Positions 44,380 to 52,429 of a stretch of DNA of 64,000 nt are shown here, in pieces. A model generated the notes under the pieces. That model worked only from the letters and a program-made list of their open reading frames with translations, did not search any database and was not told where the DNA came from. The stretch comes from Streptomyces lydicus (GTDB taxonomy: Bacteria; Actinomycetota; Actinomycetes; Streptomycetales; Streptomycetaceae): contig NZ_JNZA01000008.1 in the NCBI RefSeq assembly GCF_000717345.1, forward strand, positions 248,001-312,000, given 5' to 3'. Position 1 is the first letter of the stretch. Each line of letters opens with the position of its first letter. The position numbers and the translations under genes were made by a program.

Positions 44380-44988
44380 CTACGCCTTGACCGCGGAGAT
44401 GTCGAAGCTGAGCTTGACCTTGTCGCTGACCATGACGCCGCCGGCCTCCAGTGCCGCGTTCCAGGTCAGGCCCCAGTCGGAGCGGAGGATCTCGGCGCTG
44501 CCCTCGAAGCCGACCCGCTGGGCGCCGTAGACATCGGTGGCCGAGCCGTTGAACTCCAGGTCGATGGTGAGCGGCTTGGTGACGCCCCGGAGGGTGAGGT
44601 CGCCGGTGATGCGGTAGCGGTCGCCGTCCACGCGCTCGGCGGCGGTGCTGCGGAAGGTCATCTGCGGGAAGTTCTCGGCGTCGAAGAAGTCCGCACCGCG
44701 CAGATGGGCGTCGCGGTCCGCGATGCCGGTGTCGATGCTCGCGATCTCGATGTCCAGGGAGGCGGCGGACCGGGACGGGTCGGTGCCGTCCAGGGCGAGC
44801 GTGCCCTCGTAGGCGCCGAACGTGCCGCGGACGTTGGTGACCATGGCGTGCCGGACGGTGAAGCCGATGCTGCTGTGGGCCGGGTCGATGGTGTAGTCGC
44901 CGGTCAGCGCGGCGAGCGCGGGGTCCGCCTCGAGGACGGCGGCGGGGGCGGCGGTCTCGGCGGTGCGCTTGCGGGTGAACAGAGCCAT
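44380..44988 (-). CDS. YceI-family protein (lipocalin-like)
   Basis: The 202-residue protein carries the YceI signature throughout: GDYTIDPAHSSIGFTVRHAM, VRGTFGAYEGTLALDG, LDIEIASIDTGIADRDAHLR, FDAENFPQMTFRST, ITGDLTLRGVTKPLTIDLEF and a C-terminal DKVKLSFDISAVKA. YceI proteins form a lipocalin-like barrel that binds polyisoprenoids or other hydrophobic molecules. It has no signal peptide (starts MALFTRKRTAE), as in most Streptomyces homologues. Two matching dyads in its upstream region indicate control by a MarR-like regulator. Confidence 0.92.
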   Translation of the reverse strand: MALFTRKRTAETAAPAAVLEADPALAALTGDYTIDPAHSSIGFTVRHAMVTNVRGTFGAYEGTLALDGTDPSRSAASLDIEIASIDTGIADRDAHLRGADFFDAENFPQMTFRSTAAERVDGDRYRITGDLTLRGVTKPLTIDLEFNGSATDVYGAQRVGFEGSAEILRSDWGLTWNAALEAGGVMVSDKVKLSFDISAVKA

Positions 44989-45025
44989 GGCTCCTCCTCA
45001 GGACGGGTGCTGCGGACAGCAGGTG

Positions 45026-45078
45026 GTTTAACGTTCAACGACATCGCCAGCGTAGCGGTATTTAGTTCAATCTTCAAC
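45026..45078 (-). promoter_or_regulatory. Two matching GTTNAANNTTNAAC dyads upstream of yceI
   Basis: GTTTAACGTTCAAC (45026-45039) and GTTCAATCTTCAAC (45065-45078) are both dyads of the form GTTNAANNTTNAAC, with starts 39 bp apart. They lie 38-90 bp upstream of the yceI start in an unusually AT-rich patch. Dyads of this kind are typical for MarR-family repressors; no MarR gene is in the window. Confidence 0.6.
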
Positions 45079-45245
45079 CTCTCTCGAAAAAAGGCTTCCG
45101 GGAGGGGGTGCCGGGCTCGGCCGGACGGGTGGTGGGCGGCGTTGCGGCGCGGTCATTGCCGTGCCGCGAGGGGTCGTGCTAGACCATCGGAAACTCCCAA
45201 GTGCGCAGCGCCACACCCCAGTTGACGCCATGGAGAGGACCGATC

Positions 45246-47669
45246 GTGCCGACCGAGCCCGCCCCGTCCGTCTGGTCACGCCGAGGATTTCTCACCGTCT
45301 CCACCGCGAGCGCACTCGCCCTCGCCGCCGTCCACCCCGCGTCCGCCGCCCCCCTGCCCGCCGCCGGTGAGGTGTACGACACCCTGCGCAGTCGCTGGTG
45401 TGCGCTCACCCTCGGCGCCGGCTTCGACGCCGCCGCCCCGCCGTACGCCGCCGCCCTGAAGGAGACCGGCGACCTCGCGGACACCTTCCGGGCCGGCATG
45501 CGGCCGACCGCCGGCTCCCTCTGGCCCGACTGCCGCTACGACTCGTCCTCCGGCATCACCCAGAGCTACGGCCGGCTGAACACCATGGCCCAGGCGTACG
45601 CGCAGCGCGGCACCGGCCGTACCGGCGACCCCGGCCTCGCCGACGCCGTCCGCACCGGCCTCGATCACCTCGACGTCACCGTCTACAACACCGACACCAC
45701 CCGTTACGGCAACTGGTGGGACTGGCAGATCGGCAGCCCCAGGCTGCTCCTCGACACCCTCGCGATCCTGGACGAGCACCTGCCCGACGGCGGTGGCCTG
45801 CCCGGTGACCTGCGCACCCGCTGCCTGGCCGCCGTCGACCACTTCGTCCCCGACGCGATGCTCGGCGACTACACCGGCACCAGCACCGGCGCCAACCGCG
45901 TCGACCTGTGCCGGGTGGTCGCCCTGCGCGGCATCCTCGGCCGGTCCCCGCAGAAGATCGCGCTGGCCCGGGATGCCCTCTCGCCGGTCTTCCCGTACGT
46001 CACCAAGGGCGACGGGCTCTACGCCGACGGCTCGTTCGTCCAGCACACCTGGGTCGCCTACTCCGGCACCTACGGCTACGTCCTTCTGGACGGCCTGGGC
46101 CGGCTGTTCGCCCTGCTCGACACCTCGCCCTGGCAGGTCACCGACCCGGCCCGGCAGATCGTCCTCGACAGCGTCGAGCACGCCTACGCCCCGCTGCTCT
46201 TCAACGGGCTGATGATGGACAGCGTCAACGGCCGTGCCGTCAGCCGCGGTTACCTCCGCAGCGACGAGCGGCGGATCCTGCGCAGCGACCACTTCCACGG
46301 GCATGCGCTGATCGCCGCCGTCGCCCTGCTCGCCGAGAGCGCGAGCCCCGCCGAGCGCACCCGCTGGCACGCCATGGTCAAGGGCTGGGCGGCCCGCGAC
46401 CGGACGCTCGCGGTCCTCACCGACCGGCAGTACGCCGTCGCCGACCTGGCCCGGCTGCGGAAGATCGCCGAGGGCCCGGTGCCCGCCGCCCCCGAACCCG
46501 TCGGCCACCGGCTCTTCCCGGCCATGGACCGCGCCGTGCACCGCCGCCCCGGGTGGGCCGCCGGCCTCGCGATGGCCTCCGACCGGATCGCGTACTACGA
46601 GAACGGCAACGGCGAGAACCCGCGCGGCTGGCACACCGGGGCCGGAATGCTCTACTGGTGGGGCGCCGACTTCGGCGGCGACCAGTACACCGACGCCTTC
46701 TGGCCCACCGTCGACCCCTACCGGCTGCCCGGCACGACCGTCTCCACCAAGCGGCTCGCCGACAACGAGGGCGGCGGCTGGGGCGAGCCGAAGCCCGCCG
46801 CCCGCTGGGTCGGCGGCACCACCGACGGCGAGTTCGCCGCGATCGGCCAGGACCTGCGCGGCCTGTCCTCGACGCTGACCGCCCGGAAGTCCTGGTTCGC
46901 GCTCGCGGACTGCGTGGTCTGCCTGGGCTCCGGCATCACCGCCCGCGACGGGGTGCCCGTCGAGACCGTCGTCGACAACCGCTGCCTGGGGGAGGACGGC
47001 ACCCAGGCGCTCACCGTCGACGGCGTGCGGCAGTCCGGCGCGCTCGGCCGCACCACCTGCTTCCGCCGCGCCCACTGGGCCCACCTCGCCGGCCACGGCG
47101 GCTGGGTCTTCCCCGGCGGCGCGCCGCTCACGGCGCTGCGCGAGGCCCGCACCGGCTCCTGGCACGACATCAACACGACCTCCTCCACGGAGCCGTTCAC
47201 CCGCCGCTACCTCACCCTCCGGCACGACCACGGGACCGACCCGGACGGCGCCCGCTACGCCTACCTCCTCATGCCGGGCGCCACCCCCCGCACCCTCGCC
47301 GCGCGGGCCGCCGACCACCGCTGGCTGACCGTGCTCGCCAACGACGAAGGGCGGCAGGCGGTCGCGGTCGACCCGCTCGGCGTAACGGCCGCCAATTTCT
47401 GGCGGGCGGGCCGCGCCGGAGCCCTCATGAGCAGCGGCCCGTCGAGCGTCCTGGTCCGCGAGGAGCGCGACCGCCGGACCGCGCGGCTGTGCGTCGCGGC
47501 CCCCGAACGGTCCGGCGATACGCTGGAGATCACCTGGTCGCGGCCGGTGCGCGCGGTCCTCGCCCACGATCCGGCGGTCGAGGTGCTGGCCACCGGGCCG
47601 GCGCTGCGGCTGCGCCTCACCCCCGGCACCGGCTGTGCCACCCACACCTGCACGTTCCGGACGGGCTGA
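45246..47669 (+). CDS. Secreted polysaccharide lyase family 8 (hyaluronate/xanthan/chondroitin lyase type)
   Basis: GTG 45246 with GGAGAGGA upstream gives 807 residues. The N-terminus has a twin-arginine signal (SRRGFLTVSTASALALAAV). The alpha/alpha toroid catalytic domain has YGNWWDWQIGSPR with the catalytic Asn and the aromatic patch, DGLYADGSFVQHTWVAYSGT with the catalytic His and Tyr, and the following DSVNGRAVSRGYLRSD with the Arg. The C-terminal half is the beta-sandwich typical of PL8 (WHTGAGMLYWWGADFGGDQY, VETVVDNRCLGEDGTQALTV). It cleaves uronic-acid polysaccharides by beta-elimination outside the cell; the exact polymer is not decidable. It is isolated from other carbohydrate genes. 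Confidence 0.92.
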   Translation: MPTEPAPSVWSRRGFLTVSTASALALAAVHPASAAPLPAAGEVYDTLRSRWCALTLGAGFDAAAPPYAAALKETGDLADTFRAGMRPTAGSLWPDCRYDSSSGITQSYGRLNTMAQAYAQRGTGRTGDPGLADAVRTGLDHLDVTVYNTDTTRYGNWWDWQIGSPRLLLDTLAILDEHLPDGGGLPGDLRTRCLAAVDHFVPDAMLGDYTGTSTGANRVDLCRVVALRGILGRSPQKIALARDALSPVFPYVTKGDGLYADGSFVQHTWVAYSGTYGYVLLDGLGRLFALLDTSPWQVTDPARQIVLDSVEHAYAPLLFNGLMMDSVNGRAVSRGYLRSDERRILRSDHFHGHALIAAVALLAESASPAERTRWHAMVKGWAARDRTLAVLTDRQYAVADLARLRKIAEGPVPAAPEPVGHRLFPAMDRAVHRRPGWAAGLAMASDRIAYYENGNGENPRGWHTGAGMLYWWGADFGGDQYTDAFWPTVDPYRLPGTTVSTKRLADNEGGGWGEPKPAARWVGGTTDGEFAAIGQDLRGLSSTLTARKSWFALADCVVCLGSGITARDGVPVETVVDNRCLGEDGTQALTVDGVRQSGALGRTTCFRRAHWAHLAGHGGWVFPGGAPLTALREARTGSWHDINTTSSTEPFTRRYLTLRHDHGTDPDGARYAYLLMPGATPRTLAARAADHRWLTVLANDEGRQAVAVDPLGVTAANFWRAGRAGALMSSGPSSVLVREERDRRTARLCVAAPERSGDTLEITWSRPVRAVLAHDPAVEVLATGPALRLRLTPGTGCATHTCTFRTG

Positions 47670-47866
47670 GCGGCCCCCGCCCGGCCTACCGGACACGACA
47701 ACATCACAGGGTCGCGTTTGTCGGGCCTCTACAGACGGACGGGGCCGGCCCACCCGAACGGGTGCCGGGGCGCGGGGCTCGTCCAGGTCGGTTCTGTACT
47801 GCCTGCCCACGAAAACACGTGGGACGTTGTACGAAACCGACATCGGTGTGCGGCGCCCCGCACACG

Positions 47867-47872
47867 TACCGT
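47867..47872 (+). promoter_or_regulatory. accB: -10 element (TACCGT) of accB, leaderless
   Basis: TACCGT matches TANNNT and is followed by 6 bases and ATG 47879. No Shine-Dalgarno element is present, so accB is probably translated from a leaderless mRNA. Confidence 0.48.
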
Positions 47873-47878
47873 CGATAC

Positions 47879-49462
47879 ATGACCACTGTCGAAGATCTGC
47901 CCGCCGGCGCCAACGACACCCGCGGGCGCGTCGCCGAGCTGCACGCCATCCGCGAGCAGGTCCGGCGCGGACCCAGCGAGCGCGCGACCGAAGCGCAGCG
48001 GGCCAAGGGCAAGCTGACGGCGCGCGAGCGGATCGAGCTGCTGCTGGACGAGGGTTCGTTCAACGAGGTCGAGCCGCTGCGGCGGCACCGGGCGACGGGC
48101 TTCGGCCTGGAGGCCAAGAAGCCCTACACCGACGGTGTGATCACCGGCTGGGGCACCGTGCACGGGCGGACCGTCTTCGTCTACGCACACGACTTCCGGA
48201 TCTTCGGCGGTGCGCTCGGCGAGGCGCACGCCACCAAGATCCACAAAATCATGGACATGGCCATCCAGGCCGGTGCCCCGCTGGTCTCGCTCAACGACGG
48301 CGCCGGCGCCCGTATCCAGGAGGGCGTCTCCGCGCTCGCCGGTTACGGCGGCATCTTCCAGCGCAACACCAAGGCGTCCGGCGTCATCCCGCAGATCTCG
48401 GTCATGCTCGGCCCGTGCGCGGGCGGCGCGGCCTACAGCCCCGCGCTGACCGACTTCGTCTTCATGGTCCGCGAGACCTCGCAGATGTTCATCACCGGCC
48501 CCGACGTGGTGCGCGCGGTGACCGGCGAGGAGATCACCCAGAACGGCCTGGGCGGCGCCGACGTGCACGCCGAGACCTCCGGTGTGGCGCACTTCGCGTA
48601 CGACGACGAGGCCACCTGCCTGGAGGAGGTCCGCTACCTCCTGTCGCTGCTGCCGGCCAACAACCGCGAGAACCCGCCGACGGTGGCCAGCGAGGACCCC
48701 GCCGACCGCTCCGGTGACGCGCTGCTGGACCTGGTCCCGGCCGACGGCAACCGCCCGTACGACATGCGCAAGGTCATCGAGGAGATCGTCGACGACGGCG
48801 AGTACCTGGAGGTCCACGAGCGCTGGGCGACCAACATCATCTGCGCACTGAGCCGGCTCGACGGCAAGGTCGTCGGCATCATTGCCAACCAGCCGCAGTC
48901 GCTGGCCGGTGTGCTGGACATCGAGGCGTCCGAGAAGGCCGCCCGCTTCGTCCAGATGTGCGACGCCTTCAACATCCCGATCGTCACCCTGCTGGACGTC
49001 CCCGGCTTCCTGCCCGGTGTCGACCAGGAGCACGGCGGCATCATCCGGCACGGCGCCAAGCTGCTCTACGCCTATTGCAACGCCACCGTCCCGCGGATCT
49101 CGATCGTGCTGCGCAAGGCGTACGGCGGTGCCTACATCGTCATGGACTCGCAGTCCATCGGCGCCGACCTGACCTACGCCTGGCCGACCAACGAGATCGC
49201 GGTGATGGGCGCCGAGGGCGCCGCCAACGTCATCTTCCGCAAGCAGATCGCCGAGGCGGACGACTCCGACGCCATGCGCACCCGCATGGTCAAGGAGTAC
49301 AAGTCCGAGCTGATGCACCCGTACTACGCGGCCGAGCGCGGACTGGTCGACGACGTCATCGACCCCGCCGACACCCGGCACACGCTCATCCGCGCCCTGG
49401 ACATGCTGCGCACCAAGCACGCGGACCTGCCGGCCCGTAAGCACGGCAACCCGCCCCAGTAA
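47879..49462 (+). CDS. accB: Acyl-CoA carboxylase beta (carboxyltransferase) subunit
   Basis: The 527-residue biotin-dependent carboxyltransferase starts at ATG 47879 (MTTVEDLPAGANDTRGRVAE). Key motifs: the acyl-CoA oxyanion stretch NDGAGARIQEGVSALAGYGG, SVMLGPCAGGAAYSPALTDF, the carboxybiotin site LLDVPGFLPGVDQEHGGIIR and KAYGGAYIVMDSQSIGADL. The residue near position 422 that decides acetyl- or propionyl-CoA preference lies in the SQSIGADLTYAWP region, whose Asp suggests propionyl/acetyl-CoA use. It makes malonyl- or methylmalonyl-CoA with a separate alpha subunit. The epsilon subunit follows 52 bp downstream. Confidence 0.94.
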   Translation: MTTVEDLPAGANDTRGRVAELHAIREQVRRGPSERATEAQRAKGKLTARERIELLLDEGSFNEVEPLRRHRATGFGLEAKKPYTDGVITGWGTVHGRTVFVYAHDFRIFGGALGEAHATKIHKIMDMAIQAGAPLVSLNDGAGARIQEGVSALAGYGGIFQRNTKASGVIPQISVMLGPCAGGAAYSPALTDFVFMVRETSQMFITGPDVVRAVTGEEITQNGLGGADVHAETSGVAHFAYDDEATCLEEVRYLLSLLPANNRENPPTVASEDPADRSGDALLDLVPADGNRPYDMRKVIEEIVDDGEYLEVHERWATNIICALSRLDGKVVGIIANQPQSLAGVLDIEASEKAARFVQMCDAFNIPIVTLLDVPGFLPGVDQEHGGIIRHGAKLLYAYCNATVPRISIVLRKAYGGAYIVMDSQSIGADLTYAWPTNEIAVMGAEGAANVIFRKQIAEADDSDAMRTRMVKEYKSELMHPYYAAERGLVDDVIDPADTRHTLIRALDMLRTKHADLPARKHGNPPQ

Positions 49463-49514
49463 CCGCGCCCCGCACCCGGCACCCACCGCCCACCGCGACG
49501 ACGGAGAAGACACC

Positions 49515-49721
49515 GTGAACCCTGCCCACCGCACCGACGCCATCCGGGTGGAGAAGGGCCAGGCCAGCGAGGAAGAGCTGGCCGCCCTGACCGCCGTCCT
49601 GCTGGCCCGCGCCGCCCACCGGCCGGCCGACGCCCCGGCCCGCCCGCGCGCCACCGCCGCCCGCTGGCGCCGCCTGGAGCGCCAGAACGGTTTCCACAGC
49701 GCGACCAGCTGGCAGCGCTGA
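49515..49721 (+). CDS. accE: Acyl-CoA carboxylase epsilon subunit
   Basis: This 68-residue protein begins at GTG 49515 after a GGAGAAG element. It shows the pattern of actinobacterial AccE: an N-terminal IRVEKGQASEEELAALTAVL motif, a Pro/Ala-rich middle and a C-terminal WRRLERQNGFHSATSWQR. AccE stimulates the AccA-AccB complex. Position right after accB confirms the assignment. Confidence 0.93.
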   Translation: MNPAHRTDAIRVEKGQASEEELAALTAVLLARAAHRPADAPARPRATAARWRRLERQNGFHSATSWQR

Positions 49722-49745
49722 CCCGCCGCACCCGCACGCTCCGGA

Positions 49746-49781
49746 ACGCCCGCCGCAGGCCCTCCCGCCTGCGGCGGGCGT
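49746..49781 (+). terminator. Terminator after accE
   Basis: ACGCCCGCCGCAGGC (49746-49760) and GCCTGCGGCGGGCGT (49767-49781) form a perfect 15-bp stem with a 6-base loop, starting 24 bp after the accE stop. Confidence 0.87.
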
Positions 49782-49957
49782 CTGCATACCGGCGCCCCTC
49801 CCCGCTGCGCCCGGGGCGGCCGGATAGAGGCGTAGGTTCGCCCCAACCCTGGGGAGCAGAGCTGTTCAAGGGGAGATCCTCGTGCTGGCATGCGCTCGTC
49901 ATCCCACACCTGGTGTTCCCGCGCCGCGGGCCCTAGGACGACCGGAAGGACGTGCCC

Positions 49958-50611
49958 ATGCTCAGCACGCTCAGTGCTGGTGCCGCAGTGGCATCCTTGC
50001 TCCTCGGATCGGCATCCCCCACCACGCCGGCACGGTTCGGCGATGATCCGCCTACCGGAAAGATCACCATAACCGTCGCCACGGTCAACGGATCGGGCTG
50101 CAGACCCGGCAGCGCCGCGGTGGCCATCGCACCCGACAACACCGCCTTCACGGTGACGTACAGCGAGTACCTCGCGCAGGCGGGCGGCTCCAGCAAGCCC
50201 ACCGACGCCCGGAAGAACTGCCAGATCGCGCTCAACGTCCACGTCCCCCAGGGCTTCACCTACGCGATCGCCCGCGCCGACTACCGCGGCTACGCCTCGC
50301 TGGCCCCCGGCGCCAAGGGACTGGAGCAGGCGAACTACTACTTCCAGGGCCAGCAGCAGACGGCGCGCAAGAGCCACAACTTCGCCGGCCCCTACGACAA
50401 CAACTGGCAGTCCTCGGACGAGACCGACATCGACGCCCTCGTCTACGCGCCCTGCGGCGAGGAGCGCTACTTCAACATCAACACCGAGCTGAGGGTGGAC
50501 GGCAAGTCGGCGGACTCGAAGGCCACCAGCTTCATGGCCATGGACTCCACCGACGGCAGCATCAACACCGTCTACCACTTCGCCTGGAAGGAGTGCCCGG
50601 CCCGCAAGTGA
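49958..50611 (+). CDS. Secreted DUF4360-type protein
   Basis: ATG 49958 has GGAAGGA 7 bp upstream, so I prefer it to GTG 49952. The 217-residue product starts with a signal peptide (MLSTLSAGAAVASLLLGSAS) and carries the domain I recognise as DUF4360: GSGCRPGSAAVAIAPDNTAF, FTVTYSEYLAQAGG, KNCQIALNVHVPQGFTYAIA, RADYRGYASLAPGAKG and a C-terminal YHFAWKECP. Four Cys residues could form two disulfides. Such proteins are common in Streptomyces and fungi as small secreted beta-rich proteins of unknown role. It lies between accE and the conservon. Confidence 0.85.
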   Translation: MLSTLSAGAAVASLLLGSASPTTPARFGDDPPTGKITITVATVNGSGCRPGSAAVAIAPDNTAFTVTYSEYLAQAGGSSKPTDARKNCQIALNVHVPQGFTYAIARADYRGYASLAPGAKGLEQANYYFQGQQQTARKSHNFAGPYDNNWQSSDETDIDALVYAPCGEERYFNINTELRVDGKSADSKATSFMAMDSTDGSINTVYHFAWKECPARK

Positions 50612-50686
50612 GCCGGCCGGGTCCCGCACGCCGGTGCGTGCGGGCCCCGGGACCGTCCCGTCCGGGACGGCACACGCGCCCGTGCA

Positions 50687-50730
50687 CGACGAAGGCCCCC
50701 GCACCGCAAGGGTGTGGGGGCCTTTCGTCG
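50687..50730. terminator. Bidirectional terminator between DUF4360 gene and conservon
   Basis: CGACGAAGGCCCCCGCACC (50687-50705) pairs with the complementary strand at 50711-50730, with one bulged base and a G-T pair. T-rich CCTTTCGTCG ends it. It stops both converging genes. Confidence 0.85.
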
Positions 50731-50771
50731 TTCGCGGCGTACACGGGCACGGGGGGCCCGTACGCGGCGTC

Positions 50772-51350
50772 CTAGCGCAGGCGGGCCATCAGCGCGTGCT
50801 CGACGAGCGTGATGAGCGCGCTCTTCGCCTCGCTGCGGTGCCGTGCGTCGGTGATGATGATCGGCGCGTCCGGGCCGATCTGCAGCGCCTCACGCACCTC
50901 GTCGGGCGTGTAGGGCTGGTGTCCGTCGAAGCCGTTGAGGGCGATGACGAACGGCAGGCCGCTGTTCTCGAAGTAGTCGACGGCCGGGAAGCAGTCGGCC
51001 AGGCGGCGGGTGTCCACCAGGACCACCGCGCCGATGGCGCCGCGGACCAGGTCGTCCCACATGAACCAGAAGCGGTCCTGACCCGGCGTACCGAACAGGT
51101 ACAGGATCAGGTCCTGGTCCAGGGTGATACGGCCGAAGTCCATCGCGACCGTCGTGGTCGTCTTGTCCGGCGCGTGCGTGAGGTCGTCGATCCCCGCCGA
51201 GGCGGAGGTCATCACGGCTTCGGTACGCAGCGGATTGATCTCTGAGACGGCCCCGACGAACGTGGTCTTGCCCACGCCGAAGCCGCCCGCCACCACGATC
51301 TTCGCGGAGGTGGTGGAGCGGGCTGCACCGCTAGAGCTTGCGAAGTCCAC
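50772..51350 (-). CDS. cvnD: Conservon small GTPase (first copy)
   Basis: This 192-residue Ras-like protein has P-loop GGFGVGKTTFVGAV, switch II motif LFGTPGQDRFWFMW and a G4 element ALNGFDG in place of the standard NKxD. Conservons (cvnA-B-C-D) encode membrane-associated signalling complexes in Streptomyces, reminiscent of eukaryotic G-protein-coupled systems, with the GTPase as the output arm. Its start overlaps the end of cvnC by 20 bp. By gene order it may correspond to the cvn2 system of S. coelicolor; that numbering is from memory. Confidence 0.93.
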   Translation of the reverse strand: MDFASSSGAARSTTSAKIVVAGGFGVGKTTFVGAVSEINPLRTEAVMTSASAGIDDLTHAPDKTTTTVAMDFGRITLDQDLILYLFGTPGQDRFWFMWDDLVRGAIGAVVLVDTRRLADCFPAVDYFENSGLPFVIALNGFDGHQPYTPDEVREALQIGPDAPIIITDARHRSEAKSALITLVEHALMARLR

Positions 51351-51921
51351 TGAGCACCCTTTCGAGCAGTGTCACATCTGGCTGTCCGCCGGCGGTCTCG
51401 TCCCCGCCGGGCTGATGGATGGCGACGAGTCCGGCCTCTGCCAGGTCGGCGACGAGGATCCGGGCGACGCCGAGGGGGATGGAGAGAAGCGCGGAGATCT
51501 CGGCTACTGACTTGATCTCGCGGCAGAGGTGGCAGATGCGCTGGTGCTCCGGCAGCTGGCCCTGCAGCTTGGAGGGGTCGGCGGTCGTGCTGACCAGCGC
51601 CTCGATGGCGAGCTGGTAGCGCGGCCGGGTCCGGCCTCCGGTCATGGCGTACGGGCGCACGAGCGGGTTGTTCGCGCCACTGGGGGCGGGCTCGGGCTTC
51701 CGCGGGGGCTGCACCGGCTGGATGCGCGGCACCTGCGGCTCGTCGTACACCGACGGCTCGTACGGCTGGGAGTCGTACGACCGGTGCTGCTGCGGCTGCT
51801 GGAGCCGCTGCGGCCGACGGCTCGGCGCGGACGGGAAGTTGAAGCGGTTGTTATGGGTCTCGCCCACAGGTCCGGACTCCTGCCCGGAACCGTACGGGTA
51901 TCCGTTCGGGGGCGTTGCCAC
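51331..51921 (-). CDS. cvnC: Conservon DUF742 protein (first copy, long N-terminus)
   Basis: I start at GTG 51921, 7 bp after a GGAGG core, giving 196 residues. Residues 1-80 are disordered and rich in Pro, Gln, Arg and Ser. The core from about residue 90 is the DUF742 domain: LVRPYAMTGGRTRPRYQLAI, LPEHQRICHLCREIKSVAEI, SIPLGVARILVADLAEAGLV, with a winged-helix look. In conservons it interacts with the GTPase. The other copy lacks most of this N-terminal extension. Confidence 0.92.
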   Translation of the reverse strand: MATPPNGYPYGSGQESGPVGETHNNRFNFPSAPSRRPQRLQQPQQHRSYDSQPYEPSVYDEPQVPRIQPVQPPRKPEPAPSGANNPLVRPYAMTGGRTRPRYQLAIEALVSTTADPSKLQGQLPEHQRICHLCREIKSVAEISALLSIPLGVARILVADLAEAGLVAIHQPGGDETAGGQPDVTLLERVLSGLRKL

Positions 51922-52005
51922 GTCTCCTCCTCCAACTTGCCTGTCTGACGCCGGTCGCGCCACCGAACCTTAAGGCCCGGTGGCGGGAAACGCACTGCCT
52001 GTTTG

Positions 52006-52419
52006 TCAGTTGAGAAGGCTGCCCTGCAGTTCTGCGCGCAGATCCGGCGTCAGGACGCTGCCCGCGCGGTCGACCAGCAGGGCCATCTCGTAACCGACGA
52101 GGCCGATGTCGCACTCGGGGTGCGCGAGAACGGCCAGCGACGATCCGTCGGAGACGGACATGATGAAGAGGAAGCCGCGCTCCATCTCCACCACGGTCTG
52201 GTTGACGCTCCCGCCTTCGAAGATGCGGGACGCGCCGGAGGTCAGCGACGTCAGCCCGGAGGCCACCGCCGCCAACTGATCGGCTCTGTCACGAGGGAAA
52301 CCCTCGGACATGGCGAGGAGCAGCCCGTCCGCGGAGACCACGACCGTGTGGGACACCCCGGGGGTGTTGTCCACGAAGTTGGTGATCAACCAGTTCAGAT
52401 TCTGCGCCGCCTGGCTCAT
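52006..52419 (-). CDS. cvnB: Conservon roadblock/LC7 protein (first copy)
   Basis: ATG 52419 gives 137 residues of roadblock/LC7 fold: NLNWLITNFVDNTPGVSHTV, VVSADGLLLAMSEGFPRDRA, ASRIFEGGSVNQTVVEMERG, FLFIMSVSDGSSLAVLAH. Related proteins (MglB) regulate small Ras-like GTPases as activating partners, so CvnB probably modulates CvnD. It is 10 bp downstream of cvnA. The second conservon copy differs at only three residues. Confidence 0.94.
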   Translation of the reverse strand: MSQAAQNLNWLITNFVDNTPGVSHTVVVSADGLLLAMSEGFPRDRADQLAAVASGLTSLTSGASRIFEGGSVNQTVVEMERGFLFIMSVSDGSSLAVLAHPECDIGLVGYEMALLVDRAGSVLTPDLRAELQGSLLN

Positions 52420-52429
52420 CGGGCTCACA

